Positions 12,506-22,772 of a DNA stretch of 64,000 nt are shown here, piece by piece. Origin of the DNA: an uncultured Nostocoides sp. (GTDB lineage Bacteria; Actinomycetota; Actinomycetes; Actinomycetales; Dermatophilaceae); NCBI GenBank assembly GCA_937907685.1, contig CALCXF010000016.1, forward strand, positions 1 through 64,000, in the 5' to 3' direction. The translations under genes were made by a program, and so were the position numbers. The notes below the pieces were generated by a model, which was not told the origin of the DNA, did not search any database, and worked only from the letters and a program-made list of their open reading frames with translations. Position 1 is the stretch's first letter, and each line of letters begins with the position of its first letter.

Positions 12506-13060
12506 ATGGCAGACGACAACGGGCGGCGGCCGTCCCAGGAGACGCTCAACCGCAACTGGGACGAGCTGCTCCAGGAGATCAGGGTCACCCAGACCGGCGT
12601 GCAGATCCTCACCGGGTTCCTCCTGACCGTGCCGTTCTCCAACCGCTTCGTCGAGCTCACCGACTTCCAGCGCAACGTCTACCTCGCCGTCCTCGCCGGC
12701 TCGATCATCACGACCGGGCTGGTCGTCGCGCCGGTCGCCTTCCACCGGGTGCTCTTTCGCCAGCGCCGTCGAGAGCTGCTCGTCGAGTCGGGCAACCGGT
12801 TCGCGATGGCGGGCCTCGGCATGCTCGCGCTCACGGTGTCGGGTGCCGTGCTGCTCGTCGTCGACCTCATCCTCGGCAGGACGCAGGGGTGGGTCGCCGG
12901 CGGCGCGATCTTCGTCGGGCTCATGCTGCTGTGGGCCGTGCTGCCCCGCGTCCTGGACAGCGTCGACGACACGCCACGCAACCCGCCGCCGGAGGACGGG
13001 GACGGCGGGGCGAGGGACGGAGGGGCCGAGGACGGCGACGGCGAGGTCGCCCCGGCCTGA
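12506..13060 (+). CDS. DUF6328-type membrane protein
   Basis: ETLNRNWDELLQEIRVTQTGVQILTGFLLTVPFSNRF...; four TM segments; SD GGGAG at start. Confidence 0.75.
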   Translation: MADDNGRRPSQETLNRNWDELLQEIRVTQTGVQILTGFLLTVPFSNRFVELTDFQRNVYLAVLAGSIITTGLVVAPVAFHRVLFRQRRRELLVESGNRFAMAGLGMLALTVSGAVLLVVDLILGRTQGWVAGGAIFVGLMLLWAVLPRVLDSVDDTPRNPPPEDGDGGARDGGAEDGDGEVAPA

Positions 13061-13070
13061 TCCCGGTGCG

Positions 13071-13622
13071 TCAGCGTCGGACACGGTGGTGGAGGTGGAC
13101 GACGTCCCCCACCCGATCCACGGACAGCAGCTCCAGGTCGGTGAGGACACCGTCCGGCAGGGCTCGGGTGCCACCACCGACGACCACGGGGTGCAGGAAC
13201 AGGTGGACGTCGTCGACGAGGGCGGCACGGAAGGCCTCAGCGGCGAGGGTGGGGCCGCCGATGCTGACGTCGAGGACACTGCTCGCCTTGAGCTCCTCGA
13301 CGACGGCCGGGTCGAAGGACGAGACGAGCCGGGTGCGTGCGGTCGTCACGTCCTCGAGCGTCGTCGAGTGCACCACCTTGTCCGCCGCCCGCCAGATCCT
13401 GGCGTACTCCCCCATGGGCCCCGGCACGTCCCCCGGCGCCGTCTCCCAGAAGGTCATCGTCTCGTAGAGGCGTCGTCCCAGGAGGTGGGTGCCGACCTCC
13501 CGCTCGAGGCTGTTGACGACGAGGTGCAGCTCGTCCGACGGCTCGGCCCACGCGAACCCGCCGTCGGAGTCGTTGACGTAGCCGTCCAGTGAGGTGATCG
13601 CGGTGTAGCGCAGCCGTGCCAT
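13071..13622 (-). CDS. Dihydrofolate reductase-family (RibD C-terminal-like) protein
   Basis: MARLRYTAITSLDGYVNDSDGGFAWAEPSDELH...LLGRRLYETMTFWE. Confidence 0.88.
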   Translation of the reverse strand: MARLRYTAITSLDGYVNDSDGGFAWAEPSDELHLVVNSLEREVGTHLLGRRLYETMTFWETAPGDVPGPMGEYARIWRAADKVVHSTTLEDVTTARTRLVSSFDPAVVEELKASSVLDVSIGGPTLAAEAFRAALVDDVHLFLHPVVVGGGTRALPDGVLTDLELLSVDRVGDVVHLHHRVRR

Positions 13623-13731
13623 CCCGGCATTCTCCCCATACCGGGGCCGTCGCGCGCGCCACGACACCCCTTGTCGTCCTCGTGGGTGCCCACCACACTG
13701 TGCCGATGGACGTGCACCACGGGCGAGCCGG

Positions 13732-14859
13732 GTGAGCCGCGCGCGGGCGGGCGTGAGGAGGATCCTCGGCGCACCGTTCCGGCCGCTCCTCGCGCTCCCG
13801 GTGATGCGGCGCGTCGCGTTCCACGGCCGGCGCGTGACCGAGGGTCTCGACGTGCACTTCTTCCGGACGCTCGCGATCGCCCTCGTCGCCATCGTGGCGG
13901 TGGCGGCTCTCGTGGTCACGCTCGTGGAGCAGGAGAAGCGTTCGTTCTCCGGCCTCCTCGACTCTGCCTACTGGGCCGTGACGACGGTCATCGGGTCCGG
14001 TGACTCGAGCTACGTCTCCAGCCCCGGCGGCTTCCTCGTCGGGTGGCTCCTCGCGTTCTTCGGCGTCGCGATCGTCGCGGCGCTCACCGCCGCCGTCGTC
14101 GGCTTCGTCATCGACTTCCTTCTCAAGGAGGGCCAGGGCATGGGTGCCGCCGGCTACCAGGACCACATCGTCGTCTGCGGGTGGAACTCCACCGCTCGGG
14201 AGCTCATCGAGGAGCTGCGCGGCGACGAGTTCGGGGCGCGCGTCGTCGTGCTGCACGAGAGCGAGCGGAGCCCGGCGGGCGAGGGCGTCTACTTCGTGCG
14301 AGGCGACACCACGAGTACCGACGACCTCCAGCGGGCCGGCATCCCGGATGCCGCGGCGGCCATCATCTGCCCGTCGGACGGCACCAACGAGGCCGACATG
14401 CGCTCGATCCTCACGGTGCTCGCCATCGAGAACATCGCCCCCGGCGTGCGCACCGTCGTCGAGGTGAACAACCCCAGGCACGTGGACCACGTCCGCCGGG
14501 CGCACGCCGACGAGATCCTCGTGACCTCGCGACTCGCCTCACGGCTCCTCGCCCGCACGGCGCTGTACCCGGGGCTGGCGTCACTCGTCTCCGACATCGT
14601 GTCCGGAGGGGCCGGTGCCGAGCTCTACCGGGTGCAGCTCCCCGACGACTACTGCAACGTGACGCTCGACGAGCTGTCGGTGCGCCTGCGCGGTGAGCAC
14701 AACGCCACCCTCCTCGCCGTAGCCCGTGGCGACCACACCCTCACCAACCCACCGGCCGACTTCCGCCTCGCCCCCGGCGACACCGCCGTCGTGGTCGCCG
14801 ACAGCCTGGGCGACCTGCACCCCCTCAAGTCGGCCGACGCCCTCGGTGCGCAGGCGTAG
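13732..14859 (+). CDS. Ion-channel/RCK (TrkA-N) protein with non-canonical selectivity filter
   Basis: Two-TM pore (YWAVTTVIGSGD) followed by RCK Rossmann domain (HIVVCGWNSTARELIEEL...IICPSDGTNEADM) and TrkA-C-like end. Confidence 0.85.
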   Translation: MSRARAGVRRILGAPFRPLLALPVMRRVAFHGRRVTEGLDVHFFRTLAIALVAIVAVAALVVTLVEQEKRSFSGLLDSAYWAVTTVIGSGDSSYVSSPGGFLVGWLLAFFGVAIVAALTAAVVGFVIDFLLKEGQGMGAAGYQDHIVVCGWNSTARELIEELRGDEFGARVVVLHESERSPAGEGVYFVRGDTTSTDDLQRAGIPDAAAAIICPSDGTNEADMRSILTVLAIENIAPGVRTVVEVNNPRHVDHVRRAHADEILVTSRLASRLLARTALYPGLASLVSDIVSGGAGAELYRVQLPDDYCNVTLDELSVRLRGEHNATLLAVARGDHTLTNPPADFRLAPGDTAVVVADSLGDLHPLKSADALGAQA

Positions 14860-14883
14860 CCGCCGCCGAAGGGGACCGGTGGG

Positions 14884-16158
14884 TCAGTGGGCGCCGAGGC
14901 GACGGGCCGCGAGCAGCGCCAGGGCGCGTGCGACGTGCACGACCTCGGCCAGGGGGACCGACTCCCGCGGTGCGTGAGCGAGCCGAACGTCGCCGGGGCC
15001 GTACTGCAGCGTCGGGATTCCGCCCTGTCCGACATAGAGCCGCAGGTCGGAGCCGTAGGGCGCGGCTGCCTCGAGCGGCCGCGCACCGCTCAGGGCCTCG
15101 ACCGCGCCGGCCACCTCCCCGATGAGGCCATGGTCCCGTGGCAGCCGGCCCGGGGCGAACTGGCCGCCGGGCCACGTCACGCTCGGTGGGTGGTCGCAGA
15201 GCCATGGGTCGGCCGCCGACGCCTCGGCGACCGCAACCTCCATCGCGTCTCGCGCATCGGCAGGATCCTCACCGAGCCGGACCCCCATCCGCCCCTCGGC
15301 GGTGAGCAGGTCCGGCACCGAGCTGGCCCAGTCGCCCGAGCGCACGGTGCCGACCGAGATGGCGTACGGCAACCGGGTGTCCCCGAACAACGGGTCCACG
15401 TCCCTGTTGCGCCTCTCCTCCAGCTCGCGCAGCGCCGCGGTGAGGGGCCAGACGGCGTCGAACGCCGAGACGCCCTCCAGCCGTGTGCTGCCGTGTGCCG
15501 CCCGCCCACGCACCTCGATGCGGAACGTGAGAGCACCGGCGTTCGCAGTGACGAGTCGTCCGCTCGTCGGCTCGGGGATGACCGCCACGTCGCCGTGGTG
15601 GCCGCGCCGGAGGGTGGCGAAGGCACCCAGGCCACCGTCCTCCTCGCTCACCACGCTGTGCAGCGCGAGGCGACGCTCGGTCCGCACACCGGAGCGGTGG
15701 AGCGCACGCGCCACGGCCAGCGTGGCGGCCACGCCGGCCTTCATGTCGCAGGCGCCCCGGCCGTGCAGGTTGCCGTCCACGATGCGCGCCGAGTACGGCC
15801 CTGCCGGGGGCCACGCGGCGACGTCCCCGACGGGGACGACGTCGACGTGCCCTTGGAGGACCAGGCCCGGGGAGCCCTCACCCGACCCGGTCCCCACGAC
15901 GCCGTAGCCCTCGAGCCGAGGTGCCTCCGTGCCCGGGAACTCGGGGTCCGCGCGCAGCCCCTCCAGGTCGAGGGACCACAGGTCGACATCGAGGCCCGCC
16001 TCCTCGTACCACCGGGCCATCGTGTGCTGGACCTCGGCCTCGGCGTCCGTGCCCGTGACACTCGGGACCCGCACCAGCTCCACGAGGGTCTCGACGAGCT
16101 CGTCCTCGTCGACGGCATCCAGCACCCGCCGTTCTGCGGCGGTGAGGTCGGCGCCCAT
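14884..16158 (-). CDS. M20-family deacylase (ArgE/DapE-like)
   Basis: LVRVPSVTGTDAEAEV, LVLQGHVDVVPVGD, GRGACDMKAGVAA metallo-peptidase signatures. Confidence 0.88.
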   Translation of the reverse strand: MGADLTAAERRVLDAVDEDELVETLVELVRVPSVTGTDAEAEVQHTMARWYEEAGLDVDLWSLDLEGLRADPEFPGTEAPRLEGYGVVGTGSGEGSPGLVLQGHVDVVPVGDVAAWPPAGPYSARIVDGNLHGRGACDMKAGVAATLAVARALHRSGVRTERRLALHSVVSEEDGGLGAFATLRRGHHGDVAVIPEPTSGRLVTANAGALTFRIEVRGRAAHGSTRLEGVSAFDAVWPLTAALRELEERRNRDVDPLFGDTRLPYAISVGTVRSGDWASSVPDLLTAEGRMGVRLGEDPADARDAMEVAVAEASAADPWLCDHPPSVTWPGGQFAPGRLPRDHGLIGEVAGAVEALSGARPLEAAAPYGSDLRLYVGQGGIPTLQYGPGDVRLAHAPRESVPLAEVVHVARALALLAARRLGAH

Positions 16159-16278
16159 GGACCGCACTGTATGCCGGCCCCCGGCGGCCGGGCGGCTCGG
16201 CGTCGGCGGGTAGCGTCGTGTCTCGTGGTGCCCGGGGACCACCGACTGGCTCCGGACGACGCGAGGAAGGAGGGTGCG

Positions 16279-17178
16279 GTGGGGTCAGGACACGACCACG
16301 AGCACGCCGGGGCGCGGCACCGCTGGAGGCTGCGGGCGGCGTTCGTCCTCGTGACGGGTTTCTTCATGGTCGAGCTGGTCGCCGGCCTCGCCAGCGGCTC
16401 CCTGGCGCTGCTCAGCGACGCCGGGCACATGGCTACCGACGTGGTCGCCCTCGGCGCCGCCCTCGTCGCCACGAGGATCGCCACCCGGGCCGACACGACT
16501 GGTCGTCGGACCTTCGGGTCCTACCGCGCGGAGGTCTTCGCCTCCGGGCTGGCGGTGCTGCTCATGCTGGCGGTGGCGGGGTACATCCTCGTCGAGGCTC
16601 TGCAGCGCGCTGGCGAGGAGCAGGTCGTCGCGCCGATCGCCATGCTCCTCGTCGGTGGACTCGGGCTGGTCGTCAACCTCGTCGCCCTCGTCCTCCTTCG
16701 CGGCGGTGCCGAGGACAGCCTCAACGTCAAGGGCGCCTACCTCGAGGTGGTCGCCGACAGTCTCGGCTCGGCCGGGGTTGTGGTCGCCGGCGTGCTCGTC
16801 GCCACGACCGGCTCGTCGCGGTGGGACACCGTCGTCGCCCTGGCGATCGCCGGCTACGTCGCCGTGCGGGCCGTCCTGCTCGGGCGTGAGGTGGTGGCCG
16901 TGCTCGGGCAGCATGCGCCGGCCGGCATCCACCCGACCGACGCCGAGGCGGCGCTGCGCGGCGTGCCGGACGTCCTGGACGTCCACGACCTCCACCTGTG
17001 GACACTGACGTCGGGCATGCACGTGGCGACCGCACACCTCGTCTGCCGCGATGGTGCGGATCCGACCCGCGTGTTGACCGACGCCGCCACGGTCCTGCGA
17101 GAGCGCTTCGCCATGGACCACGCGACGATCCAGGTCGAGCCGAGCAGTGCTCGCGCCTGCGTCGAGACGAGCTGGTGA
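16279..17178 (+). CDS. Cation diffusion facilitator (CzcD-like)
   Basis: HxHDHEH N-terminus, ALLSDAGHMATDVVALGAAL, C-terminal HDLHLWTLTSG; GTG start with strong SD AGGAAGGAGGG; alternative leaderless GTG at 16225. Confidence 0.9.
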   Translation: MGSGHDHEHAGARHRWRLRAAFVLVTGFFMVELVAGLASGSLALLSDAGHMATDVVALGAALVATRIATRADTTGRRTFGSYRAEVFASGLAVLLMLAVAGYILVEALQRAGEEQVVAPIAMLLVGGLGLVVNLVALVLLRGGAEDSLNVKGAYLEVVADSLGSAGVVVAGVLVATTGSSRWDTVVALAIAGYVAVRAVLLGREVVAVLGQHAPAGIHPTDAEAALRGVPDVLDVHDLHLWTLTSGMHVATAHLVCRDGADPTRVLTDAATVLRERFAMDHATIQVEPSSARACVETSW

Positions 17179-17216
17179 CAGCCACCCCTCCCTGACGGAA
17201 TGCCGCTCGGGCGCCG

Positions 17217-18698
17217 ATGGTTGGTCGCGGGGTGACCACCTCCGCCGACGCTCCCGCGACCCGTGCCACAGTCGGTCTGCGCAGCGAGCGGGGACCGGTC
17301 CTCCTCGCCGTGATGCTGAGCACGGGGCTCGTGGCCATCGACGCGACGATCCTCGCGGCAGCGGTGCCGGCCGTGGTGGACGACCTGGGCGGACTCACCC
17401 AGTTCCCGTGGCTGTTCTCCGTCTACCTGCTGGCGCAAGCAGTCTCCGTGCCGATCTACGGGAAGGTCGCCGACCTCCACGGGCGCAAGCCGGTGATGCT
17501 GCTCGGCGTCGGCCTCTTCGTCTTCGGCTCGCTCCTGTGCGGGGTGTCGTGGTCCATGGGCAGCCTCGTCGCGTTCCGTGCGCTCCAGGGCCTGGGAGCG
17601 GGAGCGATCGCCCCGGTCGGCATGACGATCGTCGGTGACATCTACTCCGTCGCCGAGCGGGCCACCGTCCAGGGCTACATCGCCTCCGTGTGGGCGGTCT
17701 CCTCGCTTGTCGGCCCGGCCCTCGGTGGCTTCTTCGCCGACTTCACCTCATGGCGCTGGATCTTCCTCGTCAACCTGCCGATCGGCGCCCTCGCGTACTG
17801 GATGCTGTGGGCCCGGTTCTCGGAGACGCGCGCAGCGCGGGCCCAGGACGAGCCCCGTCCCCGGATCGACGTGCTCGGCACCGTTCTCCTGCTCCTGGGC
17901 ACCGTCGCGCTGCTCGTGGCCCTGCTCGAGGGCGGGGTGGTCTGGGAGTGGACATCGCCCACCAGCCTCGTGCTCCTCACGTCGTCCGCGGTCCTGCTCG
18001 CGGCATTCGTCCTCGTCGAGCGGCGGGCCTCCGAGCCGGTCCTGCCCCTGTGGGTCTTCCGGCACCGCGTCGTCGGCGCGGCGATGGCCACCTCGCTGGT
18101 CGTCGGCGTGCTGCTCCTGGGGCTCACGTCGTACGTCCCCCTGTTCGCCCAGGGTGTCCTGGGAACCGGAGCCATCGTCGCCGGCTTCGCCCTCGCGGCG
18201 ATGACCATCGGGTGGCCGATCGCCGCCGCGACGTCGGGACGCCTCTACCTGCGGTTCGGTTTCCGCGCGACCATGCTGCTCGGGTCGGTCGTCGCGCTTC
18301 TCGGGGCTGGCTTGCTGCTCACGGTCGACGGGTCGAGCTCGGTGCTCCACCTCGCGGCGCCGAACTTCGTCATGGGCCTCGGCTTCGGCTTCGTCGCGAG
18401 CCCGGCGATCGTCGCGGCCCAGTCATCCGTCGGCCGGGACCGACGCGGCGTTGCGACCGGTGCGACACTGTTCGCCCGCTCGGTGGGCAGCGCCGTCGGA
18501 GTCGCCGCATTCGGGGCGCTCGCCAACGCCGTGGTCGCGGAACGCCTCGGAGGGCAGCCGGCCGACCTCGAGTCACTCCCACCCGGCGTGCTCGACCCCG
18601 CCATCGAGGCGGTGTTCCTCGCCTCGTTCGTCGTCGCCGTGGTGCTCGTCGCCGCGGCCGCACTCATGCCACGCCGGGTCGACGAGGTCGCTGACTGA
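17217..18698 (+). CDS. MFS drug:H+ antiporter (DHA2/EmrB-QacA type)
   Basis: 14-TM pattern; LVAIDATILAAAVPAVVDDLGG and GKVADLHGRKPVMLLG motifs. Confidence 0.9.
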   Translation: MVGRGVTTSADAPATRATVGLRSERGPVLLAVMLSTGLVAIDATILAAAVPAVVDDLGGLTQFPWLFSVYLLAQAVSVPIYGKVADLHGRKPVMLLGVGLFVFGSLLCGVSWSMGSLVAFRALQGLGAGAIAPVGMTIVGDIYSVAERATVQGYIASVWAVSSLVGPALGGFFADFTSWRWIFLVNLPIGALAYWMLWARFSETRAARAQDEPRPRIDVLGTVLLLLGTVALLVALLEGGVVWEWTSPTSLVLLTSSAVLLAAFVLVERRASEPVLPLWVFRHRVVGAAMATSLVVGVLLLGLTSYVPLFAQGVLGTGAIVAGFALAAMTIGWPIAAATSGRLYLRFGFRATMLLGSVVALLGAGLLLTVDGSSSVLHLAAPNFVMGLGFGFVASPAIVAAQSSVGRDRRGVATGATLFARSVGSAVGVAAFGALANAVVAERLGGQPADLESLPPGVLDPAIEAVFLASFVVAVVLVAAAALMPRRVDEVAD

Positions 18699-18853
18699 CG
18701 ATCGTGCCTGGGCACCCACCCGGCGCGACGAAGCGGTGTGACGGTGCGAACAGTGACCGGACGAGCACCGGGGGGCTGACTAGCGTGGAGGGCGAGCGGG
18801 AGGCACGGAGCCGGACCGTCGGGGCCCGGCGCCCCACGCCCGAGGAGCAGCTC

Positions 18854-19741
18854 ATGGCACCCACATCCGTCCCTTCGAACACCGCGATCCTCAGAGCGGG
18901 CCCGCGCCTCACCACGGCATGGGTCCTGTCGTCCGTCGTCCTCGTCCTCATGGCCACGTCCTCCGCTGTCGGTCTCCTCGTGGAGGGGATATATCCGGAG
19001 CAGACCTGGGCTGTCGCGGCCCTCCGGGGCAACGACCTGGTGACACTCGTCCTCGTCGTCCCGGTGCTCACGCTGGCGCTGGTTGCGAGCCGGCGCCGGC
19101 CGTCGAGCGCGTCGGTGCTCGTGTGGCTCGGGATGCTCTTCTACGGCCTCTACAACTTCGCCTACTACTCCTACGGGGCGGCGTTCAACGACCTCTTCCT
19201 CCTCCACGTCGGGGCGTACTCGCTGTCCGGGATCGCCATGGTGCTCCTCGGGACGAGCATCGACGCCGAGGTGGCGGCGCGCGGTGTCGTCGGCGGTGCC
19301 CGCGCGAAGGTGGTCGCTGTGTTCACGCTCGGGGTGGGGATCGCCCTGCTGGGCGCCTGGAGTGCGATGTCCGTCCGTGTCTCGCTGACCGGCGAGCCTC
19401 CGCAGGAGGTCATGCCACCGGAGGCGGTCCACCTCGTCTACGCCATCGATCTGGGAATCCTCGCGCCGATGTTCGTCGTCGCCGGCGTCCTGCTGTGGCG
19501 TACGGCGCCATGGGGAGCGGTGATGGGCGTCGCGGTCAACGCCTCGGGCGCGGCGTACCTCATGGTCCTCGAGGTCGTCGGCGGCTTCCAGGCCGATGCC
19601 GGCATACCGGGTGCCTCATGGCTGTCACCCGTCGCCATTGGTTCGGTCCTCGCGTGCCTCCTCGCGACCCTCGCGCTCCTCGTGCACCCACACCCGTCGC
19701 GGACGGTGGCCCGCGGACACCCTGCACCCGCGCGGGCCTGA
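18854..19741 (+). CDS. Hypothetical multi-TM membrane protein
   Basis: Continuous ORF with TM segments and SD (GAGGAG) before ATG; no family recognised. Confidence 0.7.
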   Translation: MAPTSVPSNTAILRAGPRLTTAWVLSSVVLVLMATSSAVGLLVEGIYPEQTWAVAALRGNDLVTLVLVVPVLTLALVASRRRPSSASVLVWLGMLFYGLYNFAYYSYGAAFNDLFLLHVGAYSLSGIAMVLLGTSIDAEVAARGVVGGARAKVVAVFTLGVGIALLGAWSAMSVRVSLTGEPPQEVMPPEAVHLVYAIDLGILAPMFVVAGVLLWRTAPWGAVMGVAVNASGAAYLMVLEVVGGFQADAGIPGASWLSPVAIGSVLACLLATLALLVHPHPSRTVARGHPAPARA

Positions 19742-19763
19742 CCGGCGTCCGCGCGTGGGGCGA

Positions 19764-20390
19764 TCAGCCGGCGGGCCCTGCGAGACGCCCGCCCGTGGAG
19801 GCGACCCCCAGCCAGCTGTGGGGGTTGCCGTCCCAGCACCACCCGAGCTTCGGGGCACCGGACGAGATCCACATCGCCGGCACCCTCCGGTCGCCGCGCC
19901 GGGAGCCGGAGAGCATGAAGCACCGGTTGCGCTCGAGGATGTGCGGCGCATGGGTGACCACCGCGATCCCCTCCTCGATCGTCAGCGGGGTGCGCCCACG
20001 CCGCAGGATGACGGGCAGGGCCTCCTCGGGGCGGACCCCCAGGAACTCCTCACCACGGTCGACGTCGACCAGCAGGTAAGCCGCCGTGTCGGGCAGCCGG
20101 ACCTCCTCGATCGGCCGGTACGGGTCGAGACCCTCTGTCCCGTGGTTCCTGTCGACGATTCCGGGTCGCGTGCCGCGCGGGGCGAGCCGGAGGGTGGGGA
20201 CGGTGAGCTCCGGGTCGGCCATGTCACGGGTGACGACGAGGACGAGGGCCGCGTGACCCGGCCGGTCGTCCCCCTCCGCCTGGTCAGGAAGGGTGGCGGC
20301 CACCTGTCGCAGAGGTCGGAGGCGGTTCACGAGCTCGGTGTCGGTGAGCCCGGTGAGTGCGGGGTAGCCGAGGGCGAGCAGGGTGTCCAC
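19764..20390 (-). CDS. DUF5701-type protein
   Basis: VDTLLALGYPALTGLTDTELVNRLRPLR...RCFMLSGSRRGDRRVPAMWISSGAPKLGWCWDGNPHSWLG. Confidence 0.65.
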   Translation of the reverse strand: MDTLLALGYPALTGLTDTELVNRLRPLRQVAATLPDQAEGDDRPGHAALVLVVTRDMADPELTVPTLRLAPRGTRPGIVDRNHGTEGLDPYRPIEEVRLPDTAAYLLVDVDRGEEFLGVRPEEALPVILRRGRTPLTIEEGIAVVTHAPHILERNRCFMLSGSRRGDRRVPAMWISSGAPKLGWCWDGNPHSWLGVASTGGRLAGPAG

Positions 20391-20600
20391 CTGACGGTCC
20401 AGGACCGCAGTCGCGGGCAGGGTGGTGGTGCGGGGAGCGGCGGTGACGGCGTCGGTGATGGGGAACCTCCGGCATTCGCGGTGAATCGGTCAGGCCCGAC
20501 CGGTCAGGAGTGAACGCGCCGGCGCCCACGGCGGTTCCCGAGTCGTCACCGACCCCTTCTCCTCCGGGGCCTCCCGCGCCATCCGCGGCTCGCCGAGTGG

Positions 20601-21515
20601 TCAGGGACGGCGAGGGCGGTAGCCCCGTCTGACGGCGAACCGGCGAACCCGGTCGCTGAGGGTGTCCGCCTGTTGCGGCGCCGTGTGTGTGCCCCGAATC
20701 CGGGTCGCTCGCGCCTCGGCGTGCGTGACGAGCTCGCCGGGGTGGTCGAACCAGAGCCGGAGGAGGGACCTCCGCTGCCTCACCTTGGCGCGGGTCAGGG
20801 CGGCACCCGAGAGGTCCCGCGAGTACCCGAGGTGGAGCGTGAACCGGCGGTCGACCACTGACGGCGCGACCCTGGCGCCGTTGACGATGTTCGACAGGTT
20901 GGAGCCGTGGACCACCTGGAGCCACATCGGATCGGCCACGACCTGACGCAGCGGCCCCGCTGACCTGGCCCTCGCGTGCTTCGCCGCGTAGACGGTGAGG
21001 GGAGGCGCCTCGGTGCGTCGCTCGATGAGGGAGAGGAAGGGACTCGACACCTGGTCCGAGCGGTAGACGCCACCGGAACGGTCGACCTGGAGCCCCGTGA
21101 CGAAGTTGACGAACAGGAGGTCCTGGCCGTCGAACTGCTGCTGGACGGAGGCCATGAAGTGGCGGGCGATCGCGTCGTCGCTGTCCATCCGCGACGTGAT
21201 GAGGTGCGGCGAGCGGGCGGTTCGGGCGGCCACCCCGGCGAAGCTGTCCCGCCGGAAGGTGTCGTGCGACCACAGGGGCGTGAACGCACCGTCGGCCGCG
21301 AGGTCCTCGACGTCACGGCGGAACGTGTCCGGACACCGGTCGTCGAAGAGGACCAGCCACTCGAACCTCGCATCCTCCTGGGCGGCGACCGACGGAAGCG
21401 CGGCGTCGTAGAAGAACGCCAGCCGGTAGCGGAGCCACTCCTCCGGAGCCGGGGGCGCTCCCGGCGTGAGCACCGCACTGAAGCGGGTCAGCAGCAGGTG
21501 GTCGAACGCGGGCAC
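20601..21515 (-). CDS. Putative rhamnosyl/glycosyl transferase
   Basis: MPAFDHLLLTRFSAVL...FEWLVLFDDRCPD...HLITSRMDSDDAIARHF, resembling the Rhamno_transf family. Confidence 0.72.
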   Translation of the reverse strand: MPAFDHLLLTRFSAVLTPGAPPAPEEWLRYRLAFFYDAALPSVAAQEDARFEWLVLFDDRCPDTFRRDVEDLAADGAFTPLWSHDTFRRDSFAGVAARTARSPHLITSRMDSDDAIARHFMASVQQQFDGQDLLFVNFVTGLQVDRSGGVYRSDQVSSPFLSLIERRTEAPPLTVYAAKHARARSAGPLRQVVADPMWLQVVHGSNLSNIVNGARVAPSVVDRRFTLHLGYSRDLSGAALTRAKVRQRRSLLRLWFDHPGELVTHAEARATRIRGTHTAPQQADTLSDRVRRFAVRRGYRPRRP

Positions 21516-21545
21516 GGGGCAAGACTGGCAGTTGTCGCGCGGTTC

Positions 21546-22772
21546 TCAGGCCGGGGTGGGCGATCCGTGGCGCACGTCGTGGGTCTCCCGCGCCCGGAGC
21601 CACGGGACGACGGCGAGCAGGGTGATCAGCCCGGTGACGCCGAAGGCCAGCGGGTAGCTCCCGTTGTCGATGAGCAGCCCCGCGACGATCGGCCCGAGGA
21701 TGGCGCCGGTGTCCGCGGACATCTGGAACGCCGCCAGTGCAGGGCCGCCGTTGCGCTTGCGGCCGACGACGTCGGCGAGCGAGGCCTGCTGGGCGGGGTT
21801 GAGGGTGCCGGCACCGATGCCCGCGATCACCGAGAGGACGACGAGGAGGGGCAGGTTGGTCGCGAAGCCCGTGACGGCCGTGGCGATCCCGCTCACGACG
21901 AGGCCGCCGATGATGAAGGGTCTGCGTCCCACCCGGTCGGAGTACCGACCGGCGAACGTGAGCCCGATGGCGTTGCCGACCGCGAACACCGCGAGCGCCA
22001 TTCCAGCGACCCACGGCTCGTTGACGATCGCGAACACGGCGAACAGCGGCAGGATCGCGTTGCGCACACCGAAGTTGGCCCAGCCATTGGCGAAGCCGGA
22101 GAAGACCGACGCCCGGTACGCACTGTCGTGCCACCCGTCGCGAGCCGTCATGGCGGGCAGCACGGGAGCACCCTCCGGTGGGCGCAGCGAGGCCCCGCCC
22201 AGCAAGGCCGCGACGAGCGCCGCCGCGACGAGGAGGGCGACGGCATACACGAGGAACGGGACGCGCAGGCCGAGGTTGCCGAGGACACCGCCGAAGACCG
22301 GACCGCCGATCCCGCCGATGAGGAAGGCCGAGGCGTAGGCCGAGGAGACCCGAGCCCGGATGGAGGGGGGCGCGAGGCGCACGAGCAGCGCCACCGCCGA
22401 CACCGTGAACATCACCGACCCGATACCGCCGAGGCCACGGAAGACGAGCAGCTGCCAGTACGACTGCGCGAAGGCGGTGGCGCCGGTGGAGACCGCGACG
22501 ATGACGAGGCCCAGCAGGTAGACGGGCCGCTCGCCCAGCCGGACGATGAGCCGACCTCCGGCGGGCGCGAAGGCCAGCCGGAAGAACGCGAACGCGCTGA
22601 CGACGACCGAGCTCGCCGTGGCGCCCACGCCGAAGCTCTGCGCGAACTGCGGCAGCACGGGTGTGATGAGCCCGAAGCCGAGCGCGATGACGAAGGCGGA
22701 GGCGATGAGGACCCAGATCTCACGCGGGATCTTCACCTGCGCGCCGGGTTCCGTCCGGGGTGAGGCAGACAC
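21546..22772 (-). CDS. MFS transporter
   Basis: 12-TM MFS with GLITPVLPQFAQSFGVG and GRYSDRVGRRPFIIGG; GTG start (VSASPRTEPG). Confidence 0.88.
   Translation of the reverse strand: MSASPRTEPGAQVKIPREIWVLIASAFVIALGFGLITPVLPQFAQSFGVGATASSVVVSAFAFFRLAFAPAGGRLIVRLGERPVYLLGLVIVAVSTGATAFAQSYWQLLVFRGLGGIGSVMFTVSAVALLVRLAPPSIRARVSSAYASAFLIGGIGGPVFGGVLGNLGLRVPFLVYAVALLVAAALVAALLGGASLRPPEGAPVLPAMTARDGWHDSAYRASVFSGFANGWANFGVRNAILPLFAVFAIVNEPWVAGMALAVFAVGNAIGLTFAGRYSDRVGRRPFIIGGLVVSGIATAVTGFATNLPLLVVLSVIAGIGAGTLNPAQQASLADVVGRKRNGGPALAAFQMSADTGAILGPIVAGLLIDNGSYPLAFGVTGLITLLAVVPWLRARETHDVRHGSPTPA

Noticed and set aside
20487-20508. Direct repeat CGGTCAGG spaced 14 bp between the DUF5701 gene and the glycosyltransferase gene
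   Set aside because: Short GC-rich repeat with no promoter context; likely chance.
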